Source: Clostridium_S neuense
Lineage (GTDB): Bacteria; Bacillota; Clostridia; Clostridiales; Clostridiaceae
Direction: 5' to 3'
Assembly: GCF_045310695.1 (NCBI RefSeq)
Contig: NZ_JBJIAA010000001.1
Coordinates: forward strand, 186,001 to 250,000
Length of the DNA stretch: 64,000 nt
The translations under genes and the position numbers were made by a program. The notes beneath the pieces were generated by a model that ran no database searches, had not been told where the DNA came from, and worked only from the letters and a program-made list of their open reading frames with translations. Numbering within the stretch: the stretch's first letter is position 1; the number at the start of each line of letters is the position of its first letter. Shown in pieces: positions 36,563-45,393 of the stretch.

Positions 36563-37336
36563 TTAGCGTTTTAGCTTTTCATCAAAATACCTAACTACCT
36601 CATCAATTATTTGTTTTTCCCATTTATTATTCTCAAATGTGTGATTTGCATCTTCTATAACCTTGAGTTCTGAATTATCCTTATAAATATCCATATATCT
36701 CTTTGAAGTACTAAAAGGCACTACTTCATCAGCCTTACTGTGTATTATCCTCGAACTCTTATTATATTTAGAAGCCCTTTTAAATATATCTATATCTTTT
36801 ATATCCTCCATAAAATTCTTTCCAAGCAAGAAGCCTTGTATATCAAAGCAACCTTCTTTAATATATTCTTCATATCTATCTCCAATAAATACTTCCTTTA
36901 CAATTTCCTCCATGTTACCTGCTGGTGCTAATAAACACAAGGTATTAATTTCATCCTTCCTATCTCCCGCTATTATACTGGCAATAGCTCCTCCCATACT
37001 ATAGCCAAATATACCTATCTTATCTTTATCTATAAACTCAAGATTTTTTACATAATCTAAAATAACATTTGCATCATTAATTTCATTTGTAAGAGTCATA
37101 TCACTAAATTCTCCATCGCTCTCACCACTACCTATAAAATCAAATCTAACACTTGCAATACCACACTTTTCTAGAATTCTAGATAATCTAACAAATGCAA
37201 AATGAGGCCCCATTTTATTTCCGCCAAATCCATGATAAATAACAACTATAGGTATGTTTCCTTCTACTTTTTCTGGTATATGAAGCATGCCCCTTAAAGT
37301 TAATTCTCCGCTTTTTACTTCAACCGATCTCTGCAT
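36563..37336 (-). CDS. Alpha/beta hydrolase (esterase-like)
   Basis: 257 residues of the serine hydrolase fold: oxyanion region VIYHGFGGNKMG, nucleophile elbow GYSMGG (Ser about 113), an acid residue in HSKADEVVPF and the catalytic His in EDANHTFEN. The arrangement resembles feruloyl/cinnamoyl-ester and acyl-transfer-type hydrolases. There is no signal peptide, so it acts in the cytoplasm. The neighbours give no clue to the substrate. Confidence 0.85.
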   Translation of the reverse strand: MQRSVEVKSGELTLRGMLHIPEKVEGNIPIVVIYHGFGGNKMGPHFAFVRLSRILEKCGIASVRFDFIGSGESDGEFSDMTLTNEINDANVILDYVKNLEFIDKDKIGIFGYSMGGAIASIIAGDRKDEINTLCLLAPAGNMEEIVKEVFIGDRYEEYIKEGCFDIQGFLLGKNFMEDIKDIDIFKRASKYNKSSRIIHSKADEVVPFSTSKRYMDIYKDNSELKVIEDANHTFENNKWEKQIIDEVVRYFDEKLKR

Positions 37337-37451
37337 TTTTAATGCCCCCTTTTATTTCAAAGTATTTCAATATATTTAGTATATATTAATACATTATTTT
37401 TTTCAATAAAAGAAAACATTATCACACCAAATAAAAAATTTATAATCAATT

Positions 37452-37645
37452 CTTTACTTTGCTGGCATGCTTTGTATTTGTGGCGTTGCTAAGAGAGTTG
37501 TTTTTTGGAGTTCTAGAAGGATAATGGGCTTTCGCCCAAACCCCGTGGCTTTACTTTGCTGGCATGCTTTGTATATGCGGCGTTGCTTAAGAGAGTTGTT
37601 TTTTGGAGTTCTAGAAGGATAATGGGCTTTCGCCCAAACCCCGTG
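37452..37645. repeat. Two tandem copies of a 97-bp GC-richer repeat at buk 3' end
   Basis: Unit 1 at 37452-37548 and unit 2 at 37549-37645 are nearly identical (CTTTACTTTGCTGGCATGC start, GGGCTTTCGCCCAAACCCCGTG end). GGGCTTTCGCCC forms a small hairpin, and the closing block resembles the GC-rich hairpin of the repeat at 30860-31035. The second unit runs into the butyrate kinase coding end. Confidence 0.85.
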
Positions 37646-38717
37646 TAGGATTGTATTCTTTTACTGATTCTTTGCCTTCTAGGACATCGAGGGCACCTTC
37701 GGCAAGGGCTAGCATTTCATCCTCTCCTGGATATACCACTACTGGAGCTATAAATGAAACTTTTTTTGATATGAAATTAATTATTGGTTTTCCATATGCC
37801 ATACCACCAGTTAATATTATAGCATCTACCTTTCCATCAAGAACTACTGCGGCTGCTCCTATATCCTTTGCTACTTGATATCCCATTGCTTCTTCAACTT
37901 TTTGGGCTTTTTCATCGCCATTAATAGCAGCTTTCTCTACTTCAAGTGCATTATTGGTACCAAGGTATGCAACAAAACCTCCCTTGCCAGTTATTTTTTT
38001 TAGCATTTCATCTTTTGTATATTTTCCACTAAAACACATTCTAACTAAATCTCCAGCTGGCAGCCCTCCACTTCTTTCAGGTGAAAAAGCTCCTTCTCCA
38101 TCAAGAGCATTATTAACATCAACTATTCGTCCATCTCTGTGAGCACCTACAGATATACCTCCACCCATATGGGCAACTATTATTCTTAAGCTTTCATAGT
38201 CCTTTCCAGTTTCTTTTGCATATCTCTTTCCAACTGCCTTTTGGTTTAATGCATGAAATATGCTTTTTCTTTGAATTTCGGGTATTCCTGAATATCTTGC
38301 AATATCATCCATTTCATCTACTACTACAGGATCTACTATGTACGCTGGAATATTTAACTTACTTACAATTCCATCCGCAATTATTCCTCCAAGATTAGAT
38401 GCATGTTGCCCTTGAACTCCAATTCTTAAATCTTCAAGCATCCTTTCATTAATTTTATAAGTTCCACCTACTATAGGCTTTAGAAGTCCTCCTCTTGCTA
38501 CAACAGCATCAAATTTATTTATATCAATATCTTTTTCCTTTAATACCTTTAGTATTACATTTTCTCTAAATTCAAATTGATCACATACATTTTTATATTT
38601 TTGTAATTCACCAGTAGAGTGTCTTAAAGTTTCAACCAAAATTTCTTCTCTATTATTAAATACCGCAATTTTAGTTGAAGTTGACCCCGGATTAATAACT
38701 AATACTCTAAAATTCAA
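37611..38717 (-). CDS. buk: Butyrate kinase with repeat-encoded C-terminal tail
   Basis: ASKHA-fold kinase converting butyryl phosphate and ADP to butyrate and ATP. Key regions: VLVINPGSTSTK, ARGGLLKPI, VAHMGGGISVGAH, LTGGMAYGK, YPGEDEMLALAEGAL. The start is the TTG at 38717 after GGAGGGATTCATT, giving MNFRVLVIN. At about 368 residues it is longer than usual. The extra tail after KEY (about 13 residues, TRGLGESPLSF at the end) is written by the tandem repeat. There is no phosphotransbutyrylase gene beside it, so it resembles a solitary second kinase rather than the ptb-buk operon. Confidence 0.93.
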   Translation of the reverse strand: MNFRVLVINPGSTSTKIAVFNNREEILVETLRHSTGELQKYKNVCDQFEFRENVILKVLKEKDIDINKFDAVVARGGLLKPIVGGTYKINERMLEDLRIGVQGQHASNLGGIIADGIVSKLNIPAYIVDPVVVDEMDDIARYSGIPEIQRKSIFHALNQKAVGKRYAKETGKDYESLRIIVAHMGGGISVGAHRDGRIVDVNNALDGEGAFSPERSGGLPAGDLVRMCFSGKYTKDEMLKKITGKGGFVAYLGTNNALEVEKAAINGDEKAQKVEEAMGYQVAKDIGAAAVVLDGKVDAIILTGGMAYGKPIINFISKKVSFIAPVVVYPGEDEMLALAEGALDVLEGKESVKEYNPTRGLGESPLSF

Positions 38718-38850
38718 AATGAATCCCTCCAATTTCGCTTCTGTAAACGTTTAATTATACAACAAAATATATGACTTAATTTCCATTTATTATTAATATA
38801 TCCATATAAATTTTTATTATACGGATGTTGATTAAGCTAGAAATAAAAAA

Positions 38851-38880
38851 GATGACTCCTGTTCAATACAGAAATCATCT
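38851..38880 (-). terminator. Terminator of rubrerythrin gene
   Basis: On the - strand AGATGATTTCTGT folds back on ACAGGAGTCATCT and is followed by a T-rich run (complement of 38841-38850). Confidence 0.75.
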
Positions 38881-38958
38881 TCTTAATGTTAGTATAGACT
38901 TTTTTAAATTGTCCTTGACAAAGGGTACATTTTAAACCTTTCAGATCTTTCTATTTAA

Positions 38959-39546
38959 TTAATACTTTTCAGTTAAAATTTCAAAATAGCTTTGAGGATG
39001 TAAACAAGCTGGACACACTTTCGGAGCTGATTCTCCCTCATATATATATCCACAATTACTACATATCCATAATTCCTTTTTATCTTTTTTAAAAACACTG
39101 TTATTTTCAATATTTTCAACTAATTTTTTATATCTTTCCTCATGATGTTTTTCGACTGTAGCTATAAGTTCAAATGCTGCTGCAACACTCTGAAAACCTT
39201 CTTCTTTTGCAGTTTTTGCAAATTTAGGATACAATTCAGTCCATTCTTCATTTTCACCACTAGCAGCTGCTATAAGATTTGCTTTTGTATCACCTAAAGC
39301 TACGGGATAACCACCATCATTTATTGTTACAGCTTCCCCATTTAAATCTTCAACTAAAAATTTAAAAAATCGTTTAGCATGCTCCTTTTCATTCTCAGCA
39401 GTTTCAATAAAAATATTAGCAATTTGAACATACCCTTCTTTTTTTGCAACAGATGCATAAAATGTATACCTATTTCTAGCCTGTGATTCCCCTGCAAATG
39501 CCTTCATTAAATTTTCACATGTTTTAGTGCCTTTTAATGTATTCAT
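38959..39546 (-). CDS. rbr: Rubrerythrin
   Basis: Peroxide-reducing diiron protein of anaerobes. 195 residues: a ferritin-like four-helix domain with iron ligands in AGESQARNRY, AENEKEHAKR, GENEEWTELYP and TVEKHHEERY. A C-terminal rubredoxin follows with CSNCGYIYEG and CPACLHPQ holding the Fe(SCys)4 centre. Domain order and length are those of classical Rbr, not reverse rubrerythrin. Monocistronic with a good AAGGAG site. Confidence 0.97.
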   Translation of the reverse strand: MNTLKGTKTCENLMKAFAGESQARNRYTFYASVAKKEGYVQIANIFIETAENEKEHAKRFFKFLVEDLNGEAVTINDGGYPVALGDTKANLIAAASGENEEWTELYPKFAKTAKEEGFQSVAAAFELIATVEKHHEERYKKLVENIENNSVFKKDKKELWICSNCGYIYEGESAPKVCPACLHPQSYFEILTEKY

Positions 39547-39616
39547 TACAAATCACTCCTTATAATTAAATCTTAAGTATACTTTCTACATTTTTTGTAT
39601 TATTCCTTTAAAAATT

Positions 39617-40999
39617 TTACCCTTTTGCAAAATCGTCATTTCCTTTCTCATTAAAAACTTCCTTCCATGCTTTTTCGGCATAAGGTATGAACTCATTTGC
39701 GCTATTGGTTATCTTTTCATGAAACTCCTTATCATTTAGCATTTTCTCTGCACCATAATCATCAGGCTTAGCTCCTGTCTCCTTGCATACATTAAGTATT
39801 ACATCGGTATTATCTATCATCATACAAGGCCTTAGCATATTTTTATTATATGGTTGAATTGATCTTAATTTTTTAAAGAAAGGGTCTCTAAAAGCATCAA
39901 TAAGATGCCTTCCTTTTAAATTAACTGTAGAAAAATGAGAAAATATACATGGTTCAACATCTTCTTTACAATTAACATGAAAATAATATTTGCCAGCTAT
40001 ACAACCTCCAACATATGGTGCATCGTTAAAGAAGTCAATTGTGAAATACGGTTTTGAAGCCCTTATTTCTCGTGACCTCTTACCAAGAAAATCCCTTTGT
40101 TCTGCTGTAAGCATCATATCAAAATCATTATCTTCACCATTTACAGGCATAAACAAAAAATACCAGCTCATTTTTGAGCCTTTTTCAATAAGCATATCTG
40201 TAAATTCATCACTCAATACAGTATCTATATTAGTCCTTGTTACAGCCGAAGATACTCCAAATAAAATACCTCTCTCATGAAGCAAATCCATAGCTTTTAT
40301 AACCTTTTTGTATGTTCCTTTGCCTCTACGATCATCTGTATCCTTCTCAAAACCTTCAATTGAAAGCATAGGTATGACATTTCCGCATTTTTTAAGCCTG
40401 TCTGCTATTTTATCATTCAAAAGAAGACCACTAGTAAACGGCGTAAACATCACATCATCATACTTTTCATATAAATCAAGCAAATAATCATTAAAGAAAG
40501 GTTCTCCACCAAGAATTATAATATAATAAATTCCAAGATCCCTTGCCTCTCCTATTATTCTGTCGACTTCTTCAGGTGGTATATCATCTTTTTTGCTAAA
40601 ACTTGACGCATAGCATCCCTTACAATGAAGTGGACATCGCATCGATGGGCTTATCAGCATAACAAATGGTATTTTAGTATTTTCCTTTTCCATATACTTA
40701 TTTTTTTTAGGTTCTGCATACCAATTAGCATTAGCAAAAAAGTTAGTAAAAAATTTTTTCAAACACTTTTTATCAGTATTCTTTAAAATATCTTGAATAT
40801 AATCATGTTTTGTTTTATCTTCTTCATAGTATTTATAGACATATTCAATTTGCTCTATTGCCACTTTATCTTTTGTTAAAAAACGAACTGCTTTAAATAT
40901 CTTATCTACGTTTTCCTCTGGATTCTTATCAAGATATCCGACAACCTTATTTACGATAGCTTGCTTGGCTGCCTTTTCTAAACTATTCTTGATTTCCAT
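39617..40999 (-). CDS. Radical SAM protein of unknown function
   Basis: 460 residues. After an N-terminal helical region of about 100 residues comes the radical SAM cluster motif CPLHCKGC (C122, C126, C129), followed by the GGEPFF motif that binds SAM's amino group. The C-terminal 130 residues hold further cysteines (GGCIAG, HVNC, EPCIF, RPCMM, NVC), suggesting an auxiliary cluster as in SPASM-like enzymes. It lies alone between rubrerythrin and a MerR gene, and no peptide substrate gene is visible next to it. The function is not assigned. Confidence 0.85.
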   Translation of the reverse strand: MEIKNSLEKAAKQAIVNKVVGYLDKNPEENVDKIFKAVRFLTKDKVAIEQIEYVYKYYEEDKTKHDYIQDILKNTDKKCLKKFFTNFFANANWYAEPKKNKYMEKENTKIPFVMLISPSMRCPLHCKGCYASSFSKKDDIPPEEVDRIIGEARDLGIYYIIILGGEPFFNDYLLDLYEKYDDVMFTPFTSGLLLNDKIADRLKKCGNVIPMLSIEGFEKDTDDRRGKGTYKKVIKAMDLLHERGILFGVSSAVTRTNIDTVLSDEFTDMLIEKGSKMSWYFLFMPVNGEDNDFDMMLTAEQRDFLGKRSREIRASKPYFTIDFFNDAPYVGGCIAGKYYFHVNCKEDVEPCIFSHFSTVNLKGRHLIDAFRDPFFKKLRSIQPYNKNMLRPCMMIDNTDVILNVCKETGAKPDDYGAEKMLNDKEFHEKITNSANEFIPYAEKAWKEVFNEKGNDDFAKG

Positions 41000-41175
41000 A
41001 AATAATTCCCTCCTAATAAAATTTAATAATCTATAATTTCATAAATTATTATCTATTTAAAACTTAATTAGAGCGATTATTTATGCCAATTATACTGTAT
41101 GCTCTGTATTACATATATATCCAAATAAATCATATAAAATTCGTGTATATAGAAATTCCTTAAATAAAAAATATT

Positions 41176-41217
41176 GCGAAATAAAAGTATTTTTTAACTT
41201 CAACACTTTTACTTCGC
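41176..41217. repeat. Short family-A palindrome
   Basis: GCGAAATAAAAGT and ACTTTTACTTCGC form the ends of a 42-bp hairpin 57 bp beyond the MerR-gene stop. It is a reduced version of the longer family-A elements and a likely terminator. Confidence 0.6.
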
Positions 41218-41273
41218 TTACAATAAACTTTATTATTTTTCATTTCTAACATTTCAAGTCTAGCAGCTAGTAC

Positions 41274-42092
41274 TTAGAATTTAGGTAATTTTATAGGAAC
41301 TTGAATTTCAGTTAACCATTCCTCTTCACTCTTTTTATTCCATATACCATCAATATATGACTCTCTTATACTACCTATGACCTCATAATTATTTTCTTCT
41401 ATCCATTTAAGTACAAAAGCGTATGTCTCTCTAAAGTTATCATAGCTACCTTTATGAAGTATACACACTGCATTTTCTATACAATCAATTTCTTTAAATT
41501 TTACTATTTTACTGTCTTCCTTTTTAGAAATTACTCTTTCACATACTTCTACATCTATATTTTCTTCCTTATATTCTCCATCATGATAAATTGTAAAACA
41601 ATAATTGGGCTCAAATCTTTCACATTGAAGCCTATTTAATTCCTTTTCCATAATATTACTACTAATGTAAAACAACTCATCATATTTGCTTATAGTTTTT
41701 CTTATAGATGCAACTATAATTTTAGGTATATCTTTTATAATAGGTGTATACTTAAAGTCACTTTCTTTCTGTGAGAACTTATAAAAATTCTTTATTTGCG
41801 CTAATTTCATTTCTTCATTTTCTATGTTTCTTTTTATTTCTTTGGCCTTTAGTTTTAAAAACAAATTTAAAGTTGCTTTATTATCAATAACTTCTTTTAT
41901 ATCTTGAAGCGAAAGCCCCATTTGCTTAAGTGCTAATATCTCGTGAAGCTTTGGAAGCTGCGCCGTAGTATAGTACCTATATCCAGTAAGTTCATCTACA
42001 TGCTCTGGCTTAAGAAGTCCTATTTCATCATAGTGTCTTAAAGTTTTAGTCGTTATTCTATTTATTTTTGAAAACATACCTATTGTATACAA
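41274..42092 (-). CDS. MerR-family regulator with GyrI-like effector domain
   Basis: About 272 residues. N-terminal MerR helix-turn-helix (FSKINRITTKTLRHYDEIGLLKP, GYRYYTTAQL), a dimerisation coiled coil, and a C-terminal GyrI/BmrR-type ligand-binding domain (residues about 120-270). Such proteins sense hydrophobic or cationic drugs. The start is the TTG at 42092, six bases after GGGGTG. An ABC permease gene ends upstream, separated by a family-B repeat, so read-through control is possible but not evident. Confidence 0.87.
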   Translation of the reverse strand: MYTIGMFSKINRITTKTLRHYDEIGLLKPEHVDELTGYRYYTTAQLPKLHEILALKQMGLSLQDIKEVIDNKATLNLFLKLKAKEIKRNIENEEMKLAQIKNFYKFSQKESDFKYTPIIKDIPKIIVASIRKTISKYDELFYISSNIMEKELNRLQCERFEPNYCFTIYHDGEYKEENIDVEVCERVISKKEDSKIVKFKEIDCIENAVCILHKGSYDNFRETYAFVLKWIEENNYEVIGSIRESYIDGIWNKKSEEEWLTEIQVPIKLPKF

Positions 42093-42130
42093 TAGACACA
42101 CCCCTTTCAGTGCACAATTCTTGTAAAAAG

Positions 42131-42196
42131 CAGAGTATAGATTAGAGTCAAAGCGACAGCGGAGAAAAATGATCCTTCACTGTACTCTGTGCTCTG
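42131..42196. repeat. Family-B element 3 (short, heptad arms)
   Basis: Left arm CAGAGTATAGATTAGAGT, right arm ending ACTCTGTGCTCTG, made of AGAGTAN/AGAGCAN heptads; the body AAGCGACAGCGGAGAAAAAT matches other copies. It lies between the ABC permease and MerR genes. Confidence 0.7.
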
Positions 42197-42201
42197 TTTC
42201 T

Positions 42202-42945
42202 TCATTCCCACCTAAAAGTTTTTATTGATACCGCTGTACATAAAATTGCCACAACCATTATAAACACAATCGAAAACATAACATTATTTACTGGCTTTCC
42301 CAGTGAAATTCCTTTTAATATTTTTATACCTTGAGTAAGCGGTAGTATATTTGAAACTTTTTGAACACTCTCCGGAAATATCTCATATGGAACTGTAGCA
42401 CCCGATAAAAGCAGCATTGGAAAATAACATAAATTGCATGCTAAATTTGCTATTTTCATATTAGGCGATAAACTAGCAATGAGTATTCCTATACTATAAA
42501 CTGATATTGCAACTAAGGCAAATGCTAGTATAAATTGAACTGCTGATCCTAACATCGTATATGAAAAGGCAAACTTACATACTAAGAAAACTCCTAAAGC
42601 CGAAATGGAAGCAATTATAAAACATATTAGCACTTCAACAGATATTATTTGCACTGGGCTAACTGGTGTGACTTTAAACCATTTTAATATCTTTTTATTT
42701 CTATAATCCGAAATAATTATTGGAATTCCCATAAGTCCCGTCGCACAAATTCCTACAGCAATAACTCCTGCAAAGGATGCTTGCATCATAGTGTAATGTG
42801 CCCCTCTAAAAGCTGGTTTGTTTCCGTATATTACTCCTATTAAAGCTGCAACTGCCATTGGAAAAATTATTCCAAAGAAAATGCTCTCTGTGCAGCGTAA
42901 TTCTAGCTTAAATTCTACTTTAAACATAGTTTTAAATGCTTTCAT
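42202..42945 (-). CDS. ABC-2 type permease
   Basis: 247 residues with six membrane segments and the ABC-2 pattern (an N-terminal cytoplasmic helix, then FFGIIFPMAVAAL, a short loop, and LLLSGATVPYEIFP before the last helix). It overlaps the ATPase gene by 14 bp. Probably an exporter of drugs or lipids, controlled by the divergent MarR regulator. The N-terminal part continues directly from GGAGGAATTAGAAT before ATG 42945. Confidence 0.9.
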   Translation of the reverse strand: MKAFKTMFKVEFKLELRCTESIFFGIIFPMAVAALIGVIYGNKPAFRGAHYTMMQASFAGVIAVGICATGLMGIPIIISDYRNKKILKWFKVTPVSPVQIISVEVLICFIIASISALGVFLVCKFAFSYTMLGSAVQFILAFALVAISVYSIGILIASLSPNMKIANLACNLCYFPMLLLSGATVPYEIFPESVQKVSNILPLTQGIKILKGISLGKPVNNVMFSIVFIMVVAILCTAVSIKTFRWE

Positions 42946-43672
42946 ATTCTAATTCCTCCTCACCTGTATAATATAAATAAGCATCCTCAAGCCTTTCTTT
43001 CCCACTGCTTTTTATTACATTTTCAACAGTATTTGAGATAACCATATTTCCATCTTTTAAAATACAAATCCTATCACACAAATATTCAACCTCATCCATA
43101 TAATGAGAAGTTAAAAAAATCGATATCCCTTTATTCTTTAGTTTTTTTAAATACCCCCATATGTCCCTTCTAGCTTTAACATCTAACCCCGTTGTAAGTT
43201 CATCTAAAAACACAATCTCTGGATTTGGAATAAGTGCAAGTAAAACAGATAACTTCTGCTTTTGTCCTCCAGATAAATCAGAAACAAAGTTATTTCTTTT
43301 ATCATAAAGCTTAAAATCTTTTAAAATATTTTTATAGTCAGCTGGATTTTCATAAAGTGCCCCTGTCATTTCACATATTTCTTTAACTTTTATTTTGTCT
43401 TGATAATTAGATTCTTGAAGCTGAACTCCTACTTTTTGAAAAAGCTTTTTTCTATCCCTTGCTGGATTCATTTGAAGAAGACTTATTTTCCCACCCTCAA
43501 ACTTTTTAGTTCCAAGAATGCACTCACTGGTGGTAGACTTTCCAGCACCGTTATGTCCAAGAAGTCCAAAAATTTCTCCACGTGCTACCTTTAGACTTAA
43601 ATTATTTACAGCAGTAAAATCACCGTACTTCTTAGTTAGATTAGATACCTCTAATACAATATCATTTGCCAT
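42932..43672 (-). CDS. ABC transporter ATPase
   Basis: 246 residues: Walker A (GHNGAGKSTTSE), Q-loop (QLQESNYQ), signature (LSGGQKQKLSVL), Walker B (EIVFLDELTTGLD; the residue after Asp-Glu is Leu where Pro is usual) and switch His (TSHYMDEVE). Pairs with the permease it overlaps. Divergent from a MarR gene, with shared operator palindromes between them. Confidence 0.92.
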   Translation of the reverse strand: MANDIVLEVSNLTKKYGDFTAVNNLSLKVARGEIFGLLGHNGAGKSTTSECILGTKKFEGGKISLLQMNPARDRKKLFQKVGVQLQESNYQDKIKVKEICEMTGALYENPADYKNILKDFKLYDKRNNFVSDLSGGQKQKLSVLLALIPNPEIVFLDELTTGLDVKARRDIWGYLKKLKNKGISIFLTSHYMDEVEYLCDRICILKDGNMVISNTVENVIKSSGKERLEDAYLYYTGEEELEYESI

Positions 43673-43735
43673 TTTATCAACTCCTCTTGTAAAAGTCTAA
43701 GGCTTACCCTAAGGGCAAAGTCAATAGCAAATATA

Positions 43736-43782
43736 TTTTAGTTGCTAAAACATATTGACATTTTTGTTTAGCTGCTATAAAA
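43736..43782. promoter_or_regulatory. Two MarR operator palindromes
   Basis: TTTTAGTTGCTAAAA (43736-43750, perfect 6-bp arms) and GTTTAGCTGCTATAA (from 43766) lie between the divergent ATPase and MarR starts. A third copy stands before the DUF4386 gene at 44565-44579. Confidence 0.7.
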
Positions 43783-43799
43783 TAATTTTGGTGATGAAA

Positions 43800-44243
43800 A
43801 TGAACAAAGAACTAGAAATCATAGAAAAAGCTGAACGTATATTAAATATTATGAATCAAAGCAATAAAAAGCCTAAAGACTATGGAACTGGTGATGTTCT
43901 TTACCATTCCGAAATTCATACTATTGAAGCAATATACAATCATAAAAATGTCAATGCAAGCGAACTTTCAAGCATTTTAGGCATAACCAATGGTGCTGTT
44001 AGTCAAGTTACAAATAAGCTTATAAAAAAGGGACTAATTGAACAATACCAAAGCCCCGACAATAAAAAAGATGTTTTTTATAAACTTACTAAGCAAGGTG
44101 AAAAAGTAAATACAATGCATAATGAATATCATAAAAAACTTTACAACAAAATACACCAATATTTCAGTACTTCAAGCGAAAATGACATTAAAGCCATAAA
44201 TAACTTTTTAGATTGGACTATATTAAATTGGCCAAAGGACTAG
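43800..44243 (+). CDS. MarR-family regulator
   Basis: About 147 residues with a MarR winged helix (VLYHSEIHTIEAIYNH, ASELSSILGITNGAVSQVTNKL, YQSPDNKKDVFYKLT). The start is ATG 43800, six bases after GGTG; the longer frame to 43755 has no ribosome-binding site. It likely represses itself, the divergent ABC exporter and the DUF4386 gene downstream, as all three share one operator sequence. Confidence 0.9.
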   Translation: MNKELEIIEKAERILNIMNQSNKKPKDYGTGDVLYHSEIHTIEAIYNHKNVNASELSSILGITNGAVSQVTNKLIKKGLIEQYQSPDNKKDVFYKLTKQGEKVNTMHNEYHKKLYNKIHQYFSTSSENDIKAINNFLDWTILNWPKD

Positions 44244-44321
44244 CAAAAACTTGTAGGTAACAACTTAGAACCTAAAAATTCTAAATTAAAAGTTTTTAAT
44301 GTACTATAAAAATTCACGTTC

Positions 44322-44556
44322 AAAATTCCGTAGATACGAAGGAATTTTTTCCTTGCACTACTGTGGAAGTGAAATAACAATGCTGAAGGAACGATTTAAA
44401 TAAATTCTAATAAATCTTGGTTCAAAAATTGTAAAATACTTAGATATTTCAATCTGTCTGAGCGTATGCGAGTTATTGAAATATCTTAGCATTTTATGAT
44501 TTTTAAACCTTAGATTTATAGAATTTCTTTAACGCGATAAAGCATTGTTACTTCAC
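44322..44556. repeat. Family-A palindrome 3
   Basis: Side hairpin at 44322-44352 (AAAATTCCGTAGATACG...), then the palindrome 44369-44556 with ends GTGAAATAACAATGCT and AGCATTGTTACTTCAC. The same internal blocks as copy 1 (ATTTCAATCTGTCTGAGCG centre). It lies between the MarR gene and the DUF4386 gene. Confidence 0.85.
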
Positions 44557-44564
44557 GGATTATG

Positions 44565-44579
44565 TTTTAGCTACTAAAC
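44565..44579. promoter_or_regulatory. Third MarR operator palindrome
   Basis: TTTTAGCTACTAAAC, 20 bp before the DUF4386 start, matches the pair at 43736-43782. It places the DUF4386 gene in the same regulon. Confidence 0.65.
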
Positions 44580-44599
44580 TATTTTGAGGAGGATTTATT

Positions 44600-45283
44600 A
44601 TGAATTTAATTACATTTTACAAATTATCAGGTATTTTTATTATTTTAGTTGGAATAGGTTTTGCCATAAGCAACATAGGCATTGCAAAACTTTTTAATTA
44701 TCCAAGCATTCTTAGAGAACCAGTAGATTCAATTCTCAATAAATATCAAAGCTGCGGAAAGCCATTAAAGTTTTTTTGGATGCTCTTTGTCTTGAGTTCC
44801 TTAATGCTTATCCCTACATCTACAATTTTCTATAAAATTTTAAATACAAATAAAACACCATATTTAATTATTGGAACTTCTTTTGGCATTACAGCCGGCA
44901 TTTTCTATTGCTTAGGTCTTATGCGATGGGTTTTTTTAGCTGATACTTTATCAAAAGCATATATAAGAGAAAATACTGATTCAAAAACTAAAGATACTAT
45001 TGCTCTTATTTTTAACTCATTTCACGTTTATACAGGGAATTCAATTGGTGAAACAATGGGATTTTTATGCATGGGACTTTGGATATCTATTTTAGGCATT
45101 TCCATAATTTCCAACTCAATATTTCCTTCAGTAATAGGTATAATTTTTATTATTTCAGGTATCGGTGTAGCCTCTGGACCATTAGAGTGGATAGGTTTTA
45201 AATATGTGAATAAAATCAATAAGATATCAATTAAAATATGGGCAGTTTCTCTTTTAGTTTGTGGAATTATATTAGTAAAATAA
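44600..45283 (+). CDS. DUF4386-like membrane protein
   Basis: 227 residues, six membrane segments, with the RWVFLADTL segment and a GxxxEWIGFK motif in the second half as in DUF4386 proteins, whose function is unknown. ATG 44600 follows GAGGAGG. It carries a MarR-type operator just upstream, which ties it to the drug-exporter-like ABC system 1 kb away. A family-A hairpin lies directly after its stop. Confidence 0.75.
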   Translation: MNLITFYKLSGIFIILVGIGFAISNIGIAKLFNYPSILREPVDSILNKYQSCGKPLKFFWMLFVLSSLMLIPTSTIFYKILNTNKTPYLIIGTSFGITAGIFYCLGLMRWVFLADTLSKAYIRENTDSKTKDTIALIFNSFHVYTGNSIGETMGFLCMGLWISILGISIISNSIFPSVIGIIFIISGIGVASGPLEWIGFKYVNKINKISIKIWAVSLLVCGIILVK

Positions 45284-45291
45284 AAAAAAGT

Positions 45292-45359
45292 GCAAAGTAA
45301 CAGCATTTTAAGATGTTAAATGAAAATTATAAATCATCTCTTCAATACTGTTACTTCGC
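45292..45359. repeat. Short family-A palindrome between convergent genes
   Basis: GCAAAGTAACAG at 45292 pairs with CTGTTACTTCGC ending at 45359. A second partial end (GAAGCGTTGTTACTTTAC) follows near 45377-45394. It sits between two gene 3' ends, probably as a bidirectional terminator. Confidence 0.7.
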
Positions 45360-45393
45360 TAATCTTGAAAGACAATGAAGCGTTGTTACTTTA

